Assembly: GCF_002224125.1 (NCBI RefSeq)
Contig: NZ_NCSM01000015.1
Coordinates: 124,001-188,000, forward strand
DNA length: 64,000 nt
Reading direction: 5' to 3'
DNA from: Streptomyces sp. NBS 14/10
Lineage (GTDB): Bacteria > Actinomycetota > Actinomycetes > Streptomycetales > Streptomycetaceae
Shown piece by piece: positions 16,066-23,808 of the stretch. The first letter of the stretch is position 1; every line of letters starts with the position of its first letter. The position numbers and the translations under genes were made by a program. The notes under the pieces were generated by a model, which was not told where the DNA came from, made no database searches, and was given only the letters and a program-made list of their open reading frames with translations.

Positions 16066-16626
16066 TCACCGGTCCGCGTCCTGTCGGCGAAGGCCGTCGA
16101 GGATGACGGCCATCAGAGGCCGTGCCGTTGATTCCCACTTATCCCGGTCGAGTCGGCTGAGGTAGGCGATGAGCAGGAGGACCCCGGGGGCGTCCACGTC
16201 CGTGCGGATGGAGCCGGCCGCTTTCCCCGCGTCCAGCAGGTGGCCGAGCGCGCCTTCGATGGGGTTGTGGCTGTGGGCGACAAGGTCCTGCCACGCCGTC
16301 GGCTCGAGCGCTGCCAGGACGCCGCGCTTGATCTCGGCGTAGTCGATCACTCGGTCGAGCCAGTGACGCAAGGCTTCCGCGGGCTCGTGTTCCGCCAGCA
16401 GAGCGGAGGCGGCGGTCACGAGTTCTTCGACGTCGCGCCGGTAGACCTCGGCGAGAAGCGCTTCGCGGTTGGGGAAGTTCCGGTAGAGCGTGCCCTGCCC
16501 CACACCGGCGCGCTTGGCGATCTCGTTGAGGTGGACGTGGTTGGACTCGGCGAGGGCTGCGCGGGCGGCCTCCACGATGCGGGTCCGGTTCTGCGCCGCG
16601 TCCGTGCGGCGTGCTGGCGCGCTCAT
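16066..16626 (-). CDS. TetR-family repressor of the divergent SDR gene
   Basis: A 186-residue TetR regulator: N-terminal HTH (AARAALAESNHVHLNEIAKR then AGVGQGTLYRNFPNREALL, about residues 17-60) and an all-helical ligand domain. AGGAGAGG precedes the ATG at 16626; the frame is open far upstream but only as antisense of the SDR gene. It is divergent from the SDR at 16723, and the 96-bp gap holds two identical palindromes (16659-16670 and 16692-16703). Autorepression and repression of the SDR are the natural inference. Confidence 0.92.
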   Translation of the reverse strand: MSAPARRTDAAQNRTRIVEAARAALAESNHVHLNEIAKRAGVGQGTLYRNFPNREALLAEVYRRDVEELVTAASALLAEHEPAEALRHWLDRVIDYAEIKRGVLAALEPTAWQDLVAHSHNPIEGALGHLLDAGKAAGSIRTDVDAPGVLLLIAYLSRLDRDKWESTARPLMAVILDGLRRQDADR

Positions 16627-16658
16627 AGGCCTCTCCTGATGTTCCGCCTCTGACAAAT

Positions 16659-16703
16659 GGACACGTGTCCGGTACGGTGAACCCATACGCCGGACACGTG
16701 TCC
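16659..16703. promoter_or_regulatory. Two perfect 12-bp TetR operators
   Basis: GGACACGTGTCC occurs at 16659-16670 and again at 16692-16703. Both are perfect palindromes and their centres are 33 bp apart, about three helical turns, so two dimers would bind the same DNA face. One copy lies near each divergent start. Confidence 0.85.
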
Positions 16704-16722
16704 ACTTTACCTGGAGGCAGTA

Positions 16723-17463
16723 ATGCTCTCTCTTCACGACAAGATCGTCGCCATCACCGGAGCGAGTGGCGGCATCGGCGAAGCCACGGCCCGTCTGCTC
16801 GCCCAGCGCGGTGCCGCGGTCGTCCTCGCGGCGCGCCGCGGCGAGCGCATCGACGCCATAGCGCAGGACATCCGGGAGGAGGGGGGTCGTGCCGCCACGT
16901 GCGTCGTCGACGTCACCAAGGCCGAGGACCTGCGGCGCCTGGTCTCCACCACCATCGACCAGTACGGCCGTATCGACGTCCTGGTGAACAACGCCGGCAT
17001 CGCCCCGATCAGCCCGCTGGCCGACCTCGACACCGAAGGCTGGTCGGCCATGATCGATGTCAACCTTCGCGGCATGCTCAACGGCGTCGCCGCCGCGCTG
17101 CCCGTCTTCCGCGAGCAGGGGGCGGGCCACCTGGTCAGCATCGTCTCCGTGGCCGGCCTGTCCGTGTCCCCCTCGATGGCTGTCTACGCTGCGACCAAGA
17201 ACGCGGTGCGCACCATCCACGAGGGGCTGCGCACGGAGTCCACCGACGGGGTGGTGCGCACGACAGCCATCTCGCCGGGATATGTCCGCACCGATCTCGC
17301 CGGCTCCATGGCAGACCCGCACATCCGCGAGCAGACGCGCAAGAACATGGACGCGATGGGTATCCCTCCGGCGGCGGTCGCCCGCGCGGCGGCCTTCGCC
17401 ATCGAGCAGCCCGGCGACGTCGAGATCGGCGAGATCAACGTTCGCCCCACTGTCCAGGCGTGA
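16723..17463 (+). CDS. Short-chain dehydrogenase/reductase
   Basis: A 246-residue classical SDR oxidoreductase using NAD(P)H. The Rossmann motif TGASGGIG is at residues 13-20, NNAG at 89-92, and the catalytic Ser142, Tyr155 and Lys159 (VYAATKNAV) are all present. The Arg pair after strand 2 (AARRGER) suggests NADP preference. A GGAGG precedes the ATG. The substrate is unknown. Two TetR operators upstream imply induction by a small molecule that may also be the substrate or a relative of it. Confidence 0.92.
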   Translation: MLSLHDKIVAITGASGGIGEATARLLAQRGAAVVLAARRGERIDAIAQDIREEGGRAATCVVDVTKAEDLRRLVSTTIDQYGRIDVLVNNAGIAPISPLADLDTEGWSAMIDVNLRGMLNGVAAALPVFREQGAGHLVSIVSVAGLSVSPSMAVYAATKNAVRTIHEGLRTESTDGVVRTTAISPGYVRTDLAGSMADPHIREQTRKNMDAMGIPPAAVARAAAFAIEQPGDVEIGEINVRPTVQA

Positions 17464-17466
17464 CAC

Positions 17467-17685
17467 GTGCAGTCACCAAGTGAGACGGCCGCCAGCCGCT
17501 TGTCCAACACCACTGTCCGGCCCGACAGCCCGACAGGCGGCGCACTCCTGGTCGCGCCGCCCGACCCGCACCGGTCGGCGTTCCTCGAGGTGTCGGCACA
17601 ACCGTTGTCCTGCCGGGCCCTGGTGGTGGGCAGCGCCGACGACCCGTACCGTGGTGCCGCGGGCCCAGGCCGCTGGCGGAGTTGA
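17467..17685 (+). pseudogene. Fragment of an RBBP9/YdeN-like alpha/beta hydrolase
   Basis: A 72-codon open frame starts 3 nt after the SDR stop. It contains GALLVAPPDPHR and RALVVGSADDPY, which match the central and late parts of small serine hydrolases of the RBBP9/YdeN type. The nucleophile-bearing N-terminal half and the catalytic histidine region are absent. I read it as a truncated relic. A short functional protein is possible but unlikely. Confidence 0.45.
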
Positions 17686-17708
17686 TGGTCCCAAGGAGAA
17701 CACCTGAG

Positions 17709-18185
17709 ATGACGACCTCGACCACCGGACCAGCGGACCGCGCGGATGTGCCGCAGTTGTTCAGGCTCAGTGTGGAAGTCGGTGATCTCGAAGAGGCCGT
17801 CGCCTTCTACGGCAGGCTGCTTGGCCTGGAGGGGCGCAGGCAGGGCGGGGCGCGCTGCTACTTCCAGTGCGGGCCGGTCACCCTCTCTGTTCAGGATGTG
17901 TCCGCCCTGGCAACGCCGCCGCATCCGGCGGCGAAGGCCCTGTACTTCACCGTGACGGACCTCGATGCCGTCTTCGAGCGCGCCGAGGCACTCGACTGCC
18001 TGTCCACGGAACTGGTCCACGACGCTCCGGCGGGCGCGATCGCCGTCCGCCCGTGGGGTGAACGATCGTTCTACATCCAGGACCCTTGGGACAACCCCCT
18101 GTGCTTCGTGGAGGACGGCACCGTCTACAGCGGGTCGGCGACGACACGCGGCGCACGCCTCGGCCCGGATCGCCGCGCCCACTGA
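17709..18185 (+). CDS. VOC-superfamily (glyoxalase/bleomycin-resistance-like) protein
   Basis: A 158-residue VOC protein with two beta-alpha-beta-beta-beta units: LFRLSVEVGDLEEAVAFYGR opens the first and ALYFTVTDLDAVFERAEAL the second, ending FYIQDPWDNPLCFVED. AAGGAG lies 12 nt before the ATG at 17709; a start 18 nt further up is possible. The His/Glu metal-ligand pattern is not clear by eye, so it could be an enzyme or a binding protein. It stands alone between a hydrolase remnant and the clpP pair. Confidence 0.82.
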   Translation: MTTSTTGPADRADVPQLFRLSVEVGDLEEAVAFYGRLLGLEGRRQGGARCYFQCGPVTLSVQDVSALATPPHPAAKALYFTVTDLDAVFERAEALDCLSTELVHDAPAGAIAVRPWGERSFYIQDPWDNPLCFVEDGTVYSGSATTRGARLGPDRRAH

Positions 18186-18193
18186 GCCGTCAA

Positions 18194-18225
18194 CTCTGCC
18201 CGTGGCGAATCTGCGGCGGGCAGAG
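18194..18225. promoter_or_regulatory. 9-bp perfect inverted repeat upstream of clpP pair
   Basis: CTCTGCCCG (18194-18202) and CGGGCAGAG (18217-18225) are perfectly complementary with a 14-nt spacer. It could terminate the VOC transcript, since it starts 8 nt after the VOC stop and is followed by AAACC. It could equally be an operator for the clpP operon, whose first ATG is 71 nt downstream. The PopR-like regulator nearby is an obvious candidate ligand. Confidence 0.45.
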
Positions 18226-18296
18226 AAACCGCATCCGGGAATCTCCCGAGGTCAAGAGTGGAGTCGACGGCATCCCTGCCTCGACAAGGAGACCAG

Positions 18297-18935
18297 ATGA
18301 CTTCACTCACCACGCTCCCGCCCCGCGCGGAGGAGGGTGACACACCGCCCAGCCGCTTCGACGACCATCTCGCGGCACAGCTGCTCGCCCAGCGGATCGT
18401 CCTCCTCGGCACACAGGTCGACGACGTGTCGGCCAACCGGGTGTGCGCGCAGCTGTTGCTGCTGTCGGCGGAGGACCCGCGCACCGACATCAGCCTGTAC
18501 GTCAACAGCCCCGGCGGGTCGGTCACCGCGGGTCTCGCCATCTACGACACCATGCGGCTCATCCCGAACGACGTCTCGACCCTGGCGATGGGGTTCGCCG
18601 CCAGCATGGGTCAGTTCCTGCTCACGGTGGGGACGCCCGGCAAGCGGTTCGCGCTGCCGAACGCGCGGATCATGATGCACCAGCCCTCAGCGGGCATCGG
18701 TGGCACCGCCGCGGACATCGAGATCCAGGCGGAGAACCTCCAGTTCACCAAGAAGGCCATCGAGCGGATCACCGCCGAACACACCGGGCAGAGCGAGGAG
18801 ACGATCGCGCTGGACGGCGACCGCGACCGCTGGTTCACGGCCGAGCAGGCCAGGGAGTACGGGATCGTGGACCGGGTGGTGGAGTCGGTCGCCGACATCC
18901 GCCCGGCCGCATCGCGCCGACGGATGGGGTTGTGA
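18297..18935 (+). CDS. clpP3: ClpP-family protease subunit, ClpP3-like (catalytic triad intact)
   Basis: A 212-residue subunit of the self-compartmentalised ATP-dependent Clp protease. Ser103 ([11 protein letters not shown]), His128 ([10 protein letters not shown]) and Asp177 ([10 protein letters not shown]) form a complete triad. [14 protein letters not shown] is the substrate-strand motif. AAGGAG is 6 nt upstream of the ATG at 18297. It is followed after a single base by a second ClpP gene, and a PopR-like gene converges on the pair. In Streptomyces, the clpP3-clpP4 operon is activated by PopR, so I assign that identity by context. Confidence 0.9.
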   Translation: MTSLTTLPPRAEEGDTPPSRFDDHLAAQLLAQRIVLLGTQVDDVSANRVCAQLLLLSAEDPRTDISLYVNSPGGSVTAGLAIYDTMRLIPNDVSTLAMGFAASMGQFLLTVGTPGKRFALPNARIMMHQPSAGIGGTAADIEIQAENLQFTKKAIERITAEHTGQSEETIALDGDRDRWFTAEQAREYGIVDRVVESVADIRPAASRRRMGL

Positions 18936-18936
18936 C

Positions 18937-19539
18937 ATGGGGTCGTACACGGTTCCCTACGTCATCGAGCGGACCGCGCAGGGTGAGCGGTCCTACGACG
19001 TCTTCAGCCGGCTGCTGAACGAGCGGATCATCTTCCTCGGCACCGAGATCGACGACGGGGTCGCCAATGTGGTCATCGCGCAACTCCTGCACCTGGAGTC
19101 GGCGAACCCGGAGCGCGAGATCTCGATCTATCTCAACTCGCCTGGTGGATCGTTCACTTCGCTGATGGCGATCTACGACACGATGACGTTCGTGCAGGCG
19201 CCGATCTCCACGTTCTGCGTCGGCCAGGCGGCATCGACGGCGGCGGTGCTGCTGGCCGGCGGAGATCCCGGGCGACGGTTCGTGCTCCAGCACGCGCGGG
19301 TGCTGCTCGGCCAGCCGGCCAGCGGCGGCCGGCAGGGGACGGTCTCCGACCTCAGCCTCGCGGCCAAGGAGATGGTCCGCATCCGCTCGCAGGTGGAGGA
19401 GGTCCTGTCCCGGCACACGCATCACGACGTGGCGGCGCTGCGCGCGGACATGGACCGGGACAAGGTGCTCACCGCCGAGGAGGCCGTCGCCTACGGGCTC
19501 GCCGACGAGGTGCTGAGCCGACGGCTCGCGTTCGTCTGA
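18937..19539 (+). CDS. clpP4: ClpP-family subunit, ClpP4-like, lacking the catalytic histidine
   Basis: A 200-residue ClpP protein starting 1 nt after the clpP3 stop, so translation is probably coupled. Ser100 ([11 protein letters not shown]) and the Asp in DMDRDK are kept. At the histidine position the sequence reads RVLLGQPAS, giving Gly125 where the partner has His128; the Ser-to-His spacing (25) is identical in both. This subunit should therefore be inactive or strongly impaired as a protease and may be structural in a mixed tetradecamer. [13 protein letters not shown] and the C-terminus [11 protein letters not shown] are family-typical. No frameshift is seen. Confidence 0.9.
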   Translation: MGSYTVPYVIERTAQGERSYDVFSRLLNERIIFLGTEIDDGVANVVIAQLLHLESANPEREISIYLNSPGGSFTSLMAIYDTMTFVQAPISTFCVGQAASTAAVLLAGGDPGRRFVLQHARVLLGQPASGGRQGTVSDLSLAAKEMVRIRSQVEEVLSRHTHHDVAALRADMDRDKVLTAEEAVAYGLADEVLSRRLAFV

Positions 19540-19571
19540 CCCCGCGCGGCCGTGGCCGAAGGCCGACGAGC

Positions 19572-19610
19572 CGGCCGGTACGGCGGTGGCGCGCCCCGTC
19601 GTACCGGCCG
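19572..19610. terminator. Bidirectional terminator between clpP pair and popR-like gene
   Basis: CGGCCGGTACG (19572-19582) and CGTACCGGCCG (19600-19610) form an 11-bp perfect stem with a 17-nt GC-rich loop that can itself pair. It lies between convergent genes, where a shared terminator is expected. There is no U-tract, as is usual in high-GC actinobacteria. Confidence 0.65.
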
Positions 19611-19626
19611 TCGGTTCGGTTCCCGG

Positions 19627-20058
19627 TCAGGCGACGAGGCAGAGGCCGTCGTACTGCGCCGTGGGCGATGTGCGGCCCCGGCCCGCCCGGCTCCGGGCGT
19701 ACCGGGCCAGCTCGTCCTGGGCGAGCGAGAGCAGGTCGGCGAGGCCGAGCCCGAGGGCCTGGGCGGCGGCCGCGAGCACCTCGGAGGAGGCCTCCTTGCG
19801 TCCGCGCTCCAGCTCGGACAGGTACGGCATCGAGATCCGGGCCGACTCCGCGACGTCCTTCAGCGTGCGCTCCTGGGCGAGTCGCTCGCGCCGCAGCACA
19901 TCGCCAACGAGGTTGCGCCACAGGGGTTCCCTCGGAGCGGGTGTCTGCGGGGCCCCCGCCGGTCGCTGCGGGGCGCGGGTCGCCCCGCCGGAACCGGGCG
20001 GCGAGGTCTGTGGGCGGAAGGGGATGACGCGGGCTTCGTTCGGCGCATGAGTGCTCAC
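19627..20058 (-). CDS. popR: XRE-family regulator, PopR/ClgR-like
   Basis: A 143-residue DNA-binding protein. A proline/glycine-rich N-terminus is followed by a Cro/CI HTH (about 53-107) with ISMPYLSELERGRKEASSEV, the near-invariant signature of the PopR/ClgR group. The protein ends LCLVA, resembling the degradable C-terminal tags through which PopR and ClgR are known to be cleared by the housekeeping ClpP1P2 protease. It converges on the clpP3/clpP4-like pair, which PopR activates in Streptomyces. So the likely circuit is that when ClpP1P2 fails, this protein accumulates and turns on the second protease. Confidence 0.85.
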   Translation of the reverse strand: MSTHAPNEARVIPFRPQTSPPGSGGATRAPQRPAGAPQTPAPREPLWRNLVGDVLRRERLAQERTLKDVAESARISMPYLSELERGRKEASSEVLAAAAQALGLGLADLLSLAQDELARYARSRAGRGRTSPTAQYDGLCLVA

Positions 20059-20258
20059 CCCTTCAGCCTAGGGATCCGGGGCGCCGCGGGAAGGGAGCGG
20101 CGTTCTGCCCTGGGTGAAGCCGTGTGGGCGGACTGGAGGTGTCGCGTGGGCGGCGCTCCTGCCGCTCTGTGACCCATGCCACACGCAGTTCCTGTCAGGA
20201 ATCGGGGCGCCGTCCCGCTCAACTCACGCAAGAGCAAGCGAACCGACAGGAGCGACAC

Positions 20259-21476
20259 ATGAAGCACCGCATCGTCGTCCTCGGCGCCGGCTATGCCGGG
20301 GCCTATGTGGCTGGGAACCTGGCCCGCCGGCTGTCCCCGGCGGACACCGACATCACCGTGGTCAACTCCGAGCCGGACTTCGTCCAGCGGATGCGGCTGC
20401 ACCAGCTCGCGACCGGCCGGCAGATCAAGGCTCCCAAGCTTGCCGACGTCTTCGCGGGCACGGGGATACGGCTGCACCTGGCCCGTGTCACCGCCGTCGA
20501 CCCCGAGCGCCAGGCCGTCGCAGTGGCCAACGCCGACGGCGGCGGCGAACTCGGCTACGACACCCTCGTCTACGCGCTCGGCAGCCACGGCGACGACCAC
20601 GGCGTCCCCGGCGCGGCCGAACACGTCTTCGACATCGCCGCCCGGCCCTCGGCGCTGCGCCTGCGCGAGCGCCTGGACAGCCTGGGCAGGCGGGACGAAG
20701 CCGGGAACGTGGTGGTCGTCGGCGACGGGTTGACCGGCATCGAGACCGCCACCGAGATCGCCGAATCCCGGCCCGGCCGGTCGGTGACGCTGGTCGCCCG
20801 CGGCGAGTTGGGCTCCCGGCTCTCCGCCGGAGCCCGCAGCCACCTGCGCCAGGCCTGCGACCGGCTGGGCATCACCGTCCTGGAGCACACCAGCGTCGAA
20901 GCCGTCGAAGCGACGCGGGTGCTGTGCGCCGACGGCACCGCCCTGGCGTCCGACGCAACCGTGTGGACGGCCGGGTTCGCGGTCAACCCCATCGCCGCCG
21001 CCAGCGGGCTGGAGGTCACCGAGAACGGTCGGATCGTCGTCGATCGCACCATGCGGTCGGCCTCGTACCCGAACGTCTACGCCGTCGGCGACAGCTCCTA
21101 CGCCATCGGCGACAACGGCCGGCCGCTGCCGATGTCCTGCGCCTCGGCCGGCTACACCGGCCGGCAGGCCGTCGAGGCGATCGTGGGACGTCTGACCGGC
21201 CGCAAGATCGCGAACACCAAGCTGGTCTACGCGTACAACCACATCAGCCTCGGGCGGCGGGACGCGATCCTGCAGATGGTCGACGACGAAGGGCAGGCAA
21301 AACCGAAGCACATGGGCGGCCGGAACCCCGCGCGGATCAAGGCGGGCATCCTCAAGATGTCGCTGTGGGCCACCTCCCACCCCACCTTCGGCATGCCCAA
21401 GCGCAAGCACCGCCTGGCCGCCGAGACGGACGCGACCGCCGCGACGGACGTGACCGCCGAGAAAGCGGTCGCGTAG
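20259..21476 (+). CDS. NAD(P)/FAD-dependent oxidoreductase (NDH-2-like)
   Basis: A 405-residue pyridine-nucleotide-disulfide-type flavoprotein. The FAD motif is IVVLGAGYAGAYVA (residues 4-17), the second dinucleotide motif is VVVVGDGLTGIETATEI near 150, and the C-terminal FAD motif is YPNVYAVGDSS. No redox CxxxxC pair or membrane anchor is evident. AGGAG lies 7 nt before the ATG. An ECF sigma gene starts 21 nt after it, so the two are probably one transcription unit; ECF41 sigma factors are known for such oxidoreductase neighbours. The electron acceptor is unknown. Confidence 0.88.
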   Translation: MKHRIVVLGAGYAGAYVAGNLARRLSPADTDITVVNSEPDFVQRMRLHQLATGRQIKAPKLADVFAGTGIRLHLARVTAVDPERQAVAVANADGGGELGYDTLVYALGSHGDDHGVPGAAEHVFDIAARPSALRLRERLDSLGRRDEAGNVVVVGDGLTGIETATEIAESRPGRSVTLVARGELGSRLSAGARSHLRQACDRLGITVLEHTSVEAVEATRVLCADGTALASDATVWTAGFAVNPIAAASGLEVTENGRIVVDRTMRSASYPNVYAVGDSSYAIGDNGRPLPMSCASAGYTGRQAVEAIVGRLTGRKIANTKLVYAYNHISLGRRDAILQMVDDEGQAKPKHMGGRNPARIKAGILKMSLWATSHPTFGMPKRKHRLAAETDATAATDVTAEKAVA

Positions 21477-21497
21477 CCGCCTCATAGGGTCTTACGC

Positions 21498-22451
21498 GTG
21501 GACGACACCGCCACTGATCGCTTCGACACCAGCCGGTTCGAGGCCAGCCGGAACCGGCTGGCCTCGCTGGCGTACCGGCTGCTGGGCTCTGCCACCGACG
21601 CCGAAGACGCCGTGCAGGATGCGTTCCTGCACTGGCAGGCCGCCGACCGGCAGCGAATCAAGGTGCCGGAAGCGTGGCTGACCAAGGTCGTCAGCAACCT
21701 GTGCCTGGACCGGCTCCGCTCGGCACAAGCCCGCCGCGAACGCACCGTCGGCGCCTGGCTGCCCGAACCGCTCCTCGACGGCGACCCGATGCTCGGCCCG
21801 GCCGGCACTTTCGAGCAGCGCGAATCGGTCTCCCTGGCCGTGCTGACTCTCATGGAGCGCCTGTCACCCCTCGAGCGGGCCGTCTACATCCTGCGCGAAG
21901 CGTTCTCCTACGGCCACGCCGAGATCGCCGAGATCCTCGACATCACCGAGTCCGCAAGCCAGCAGCACCTCCACCGGGCCCGGCGCCGCATCACCGTCGC
22001 GCGCCGCCGCGGCGGTGAAGTCGACCCGGAAGCCGCCCGCAGGATCGTCGAGGAATTCCTCGCCGCCGCCTCCTCGGGCCGCACCGAACGGCTGGTGGCG
22101 CTGCTCACCGACGACGCGACCGCGATCTCCGACGGGGCCGGCCTGTCCGAGACGCTGCTGCGGTACGACACTCCGCAGCGCATCGCCGCCATCGCACGGG
22201 CCGGCTTCAAACCCACACCCGCGAAACGGCGATTCGCCGGTGGCACGCCCGCCATTCACTACGCGCTCGTCAACGGCGCCCCCGCCATCCTCTTCGTGCT
22301 CGGGGACCAGATCGTGGGCGCCGTGACGTTCGATATCACCAACGGCAAGATCGCAACCGTGCGCGGCATCGCCGCCCCCACCCGCCTCGTCCGCCTCACC
22401 GAAGCCTGGCGGCAGCACGAACCGGACACGCCGCTCATCGCCCAGTGGTGA
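21498..22451 (+). CDS. ECF sigma factor, SigJ/ECF41-like with SnoaL-type tail
   Basis: A 317-residue sigma factor starting at GTG 21498. Sigma region 2 (LASLAYRLLGSATDAEDAVQ) and region 4 (LSPLERAVYILREAFSYGHA) are complete. A SnoaL/NTF2-like domain (about 175-300) replaces an anti-sigma factor, as in the ECF41 group, where this tail tunes activity. The ECF41 linker signature WLPEPLLDGDP is present; the C-terminal DGGGK-like motif is altered to SDGAGLSET. It is coupled to the flavoprotein upstream. Confidence 0.9.
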   Translation: MDDTATDRFDTSRFEASRNRLASLAYRLLGSATDAEDAVQDAFLHWQAADRQRIKVPEAWLTKVVSNLCLDRLRSAQARRERTVGAWLPEPLLDGDPMLGPAGTFEQRESVSLAVLTLMERLSPLERAVYILREAFSYGHAEIAEILDITESASQQHLHRARRRITVARRRGGEVDPEAARRIVEEFLAAASSGRTERLVALLTDDATAISDGAGLSETLLRYDTPQRIAAIARAGFKPTPAKRRFAGGTPAIHYALVNGAPAILFVLGDQIVGAVTFDITNGKIATVRGIAAPTRLVRLTEAWRQHEPDTPLIAQW

Positions 22452-22472
22452 CCCGATGCCGACCGGGGCGTC

Positions 22473-22856
22473 TCACTGCACCAGCAGAAACGCGGCAAGC
22501 ACCGCGACGATCACGGAGACGCCGCAGAATGCGAGGTGCGAGCGCGGATAGGGGTAAGTTTCCTGCTTCTCGCCCTTGTTGATCTCGTGGGCCCACATCA
22601 CAAACAGCTTGCGAGTCGGGAACAGGCCGATTGTCAGCCCGACGAGGGCAAACGAACACAGGACGAGCATGTCGGTCAGGGCGAAGCCCTGCGACGAACC
22701 GATCGCCACTGCTCCGACACCACACACCACCCAAATGAAGGGGTACACCGTCCAGAATTTCTGAATCGGTACCCATTTAGCCATGGCGGAGCAGTGGATG
22801 ACGAGAGCTATGACAGCCAGGAGCCACGGCCATTCCGTGGCAGGCGACGTGAGCAC
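22473..22856 (-). CDS. Small membrane protein
   Basis: A 127-residue protein with about four predicted membrane spans: WPWLLAVIALVIHCS, FWTVYPFIWVVCGVGAVAI, TDMLVLCSFALVGLTIGLF, and a last span ending AVLAAFLLVQ. A soluble loop (TRKLFVMWAHEINKGEKQET) lies before the last span. I recognise no family. It converges on the sigma gene with 21 nt between them. Its hydrophobic pattern and distinct codon bias support a real gene. It stands alone. Confidence 0.7.
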   Translation of the reverse strand: MLTSPATEWPWLLAVIALVIHCSAMAKWVPIQKFWTVYPFIWVVCGVGAVAIGSSQGFALTDMLVLCSFALVGLTIGLFPTRKLFVMWAHEINKGEKQETYPYPRSHLAFCGVSVIVAVLAAFLLVQ

Positions 22857-22999
22857 GGACTTTCCCCCTGAGTCGCTTTAACTCCGCAGAGGTTAGCAGC
22901 GAGGTTGGTGGCGGTGGCCCGCCCCGTACGGTCGACCGCAGAGCACGCGCTCGGGTTCGTATACGTGGGCGGCGAGGCCACCGCCGGCCGGATCGCGCC

Positions 23000-23725
23000 T
23001 CACCAGGGGACGACGCCCTCGTCGTCGAAGAAGCCGCCGCGCGGTCCGTCATCCGGCAGGGTGGCGAGCCGGATCGCGATCGCGGCGCCTTGCTCGGGCG
23101 TACGCGGCGCGTTGAAGCCGGTGAAGTCGGTCGCCACGTAGCCGGGGCAGCAGGCGTTCACGATGACGTTCGTATCGGCGAGTCGGCGGGCGTACTGTGC
23201 CGTGACGCTGTTGAGCATTGACTTCGACGGTGCGTACGCGGCCATGATCGGGCCGGGCTGCAGCGTCAGCGAGCCCATACTGCTCGACATGTTGACGATG
23301 CGCGGCGAGTTCGCGCGGCTGAGCAGCGGGAGCATCGCGTTCGTCACCCGAACGACCCCGAACACGTTTGTGTCAAGGACGCTGCGGACGACGTCGAGGT
23401 CGAGCGTCGTCGGATCCTGCGTGCCACCGTCGGCCCGGCCAGAGATGCCCGCGTTGTTGACGAGCACGTCAAGCCGTCCTGCCGTCTGCCCGATCGTCGC
23501 CGCCGCGGCGGCGACGCTGTCGTCGGAGGTGACGTCGAGGACGACCCCGAACGCGTCGACGCCTGCGGCACGCAGGTGCTTGACGGCGTCCTCGCGCCTG
23601 GCATCGTCGCGAGCCCCCACCGCGACCCTGAAGCCGATCGCCCCGAGACCCTGTGCGATGGCGAAGCCGATTCCCTTGTTCGCGCCGGTGACCAGCGCGG
23701 TCTTCGTGTCGTTCACTCGATCCAT
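23000..23725 (-). CDS. Short-chain dehydrogenase/reductase controlled by divergent LysR
   Basis: A 241-residue classical SDR: TGANKGIG (14-21), NNAG (90-93), and active-site Tyr164/Lys168 (AAYAPSKSML) with the Ser in NMSSSMGS. The Arg after strand 2 (GARDDARR) favours NADP. The ATG at 23725 (MDRVNDTKTALV) is chosen; a GTG 18 nt upstream is the alternative and neither has a strong ribosome site. It is divergent from a LysR gene across 83 bp that holds a perfect LysR box. The substrate is unknown; similar proteins act on carbonyls. Confidence 0.88.
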   Translation of the reverse strand: MDRVNDTKTALVTGANKGIGFAIAQGLGAIGFRVAVGARDDARREDAVKHLRAAGVDAFGVVLDVTSDDSVAAAAATIGQTAGRLDVLVNNAGISGRADGGTQDPTTLDLDVVRSVLDTNVFGVVRVTNAMLPLLSRANSPRIVNMSSSMGSLTLQPGPIMAAYAPSKSMLNSVTAQYARRLADTNVIVNACCPGYVATDFTGFNAPRTPEQGAAIAIRLATLPDDGPRGGFFDDEGVVPW

Positions 23726-23772
23726 GCTCGGCGAGCCGCGCACTCGCCGTCCAATACCGGATCAGTCCGCTG

Positions 23773-23791
23773 TGATACTCACCAGGTATCA
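23773..23791. promoter_or_regulatory. Perfect LysR box
   Basis: TGATAC (23773-23778), 7 nt, then GTATCA (23786-23791): a perfect dyad containing ATAC-N7-GTAT, the classical LysR-type binding consensus (T-N11-A). It sits 17 nt before the LysR start and 47 nt before the divergent SDR start, the normal place for autoregulation and target control. Confidence 0.85.
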
Positions 23792-23808
23792 GGCAGTAGG
23801 CTGCTCGC

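Noticed and set aside
20191..20214. ECF41-type promoter before the flavoprotein (TGTCAGG and CGTC)
   Set aside because: The gap between the elements is only 11 nt, whereas the known SigJ-type promoter has about 16, and no better -35 exists at that distance.
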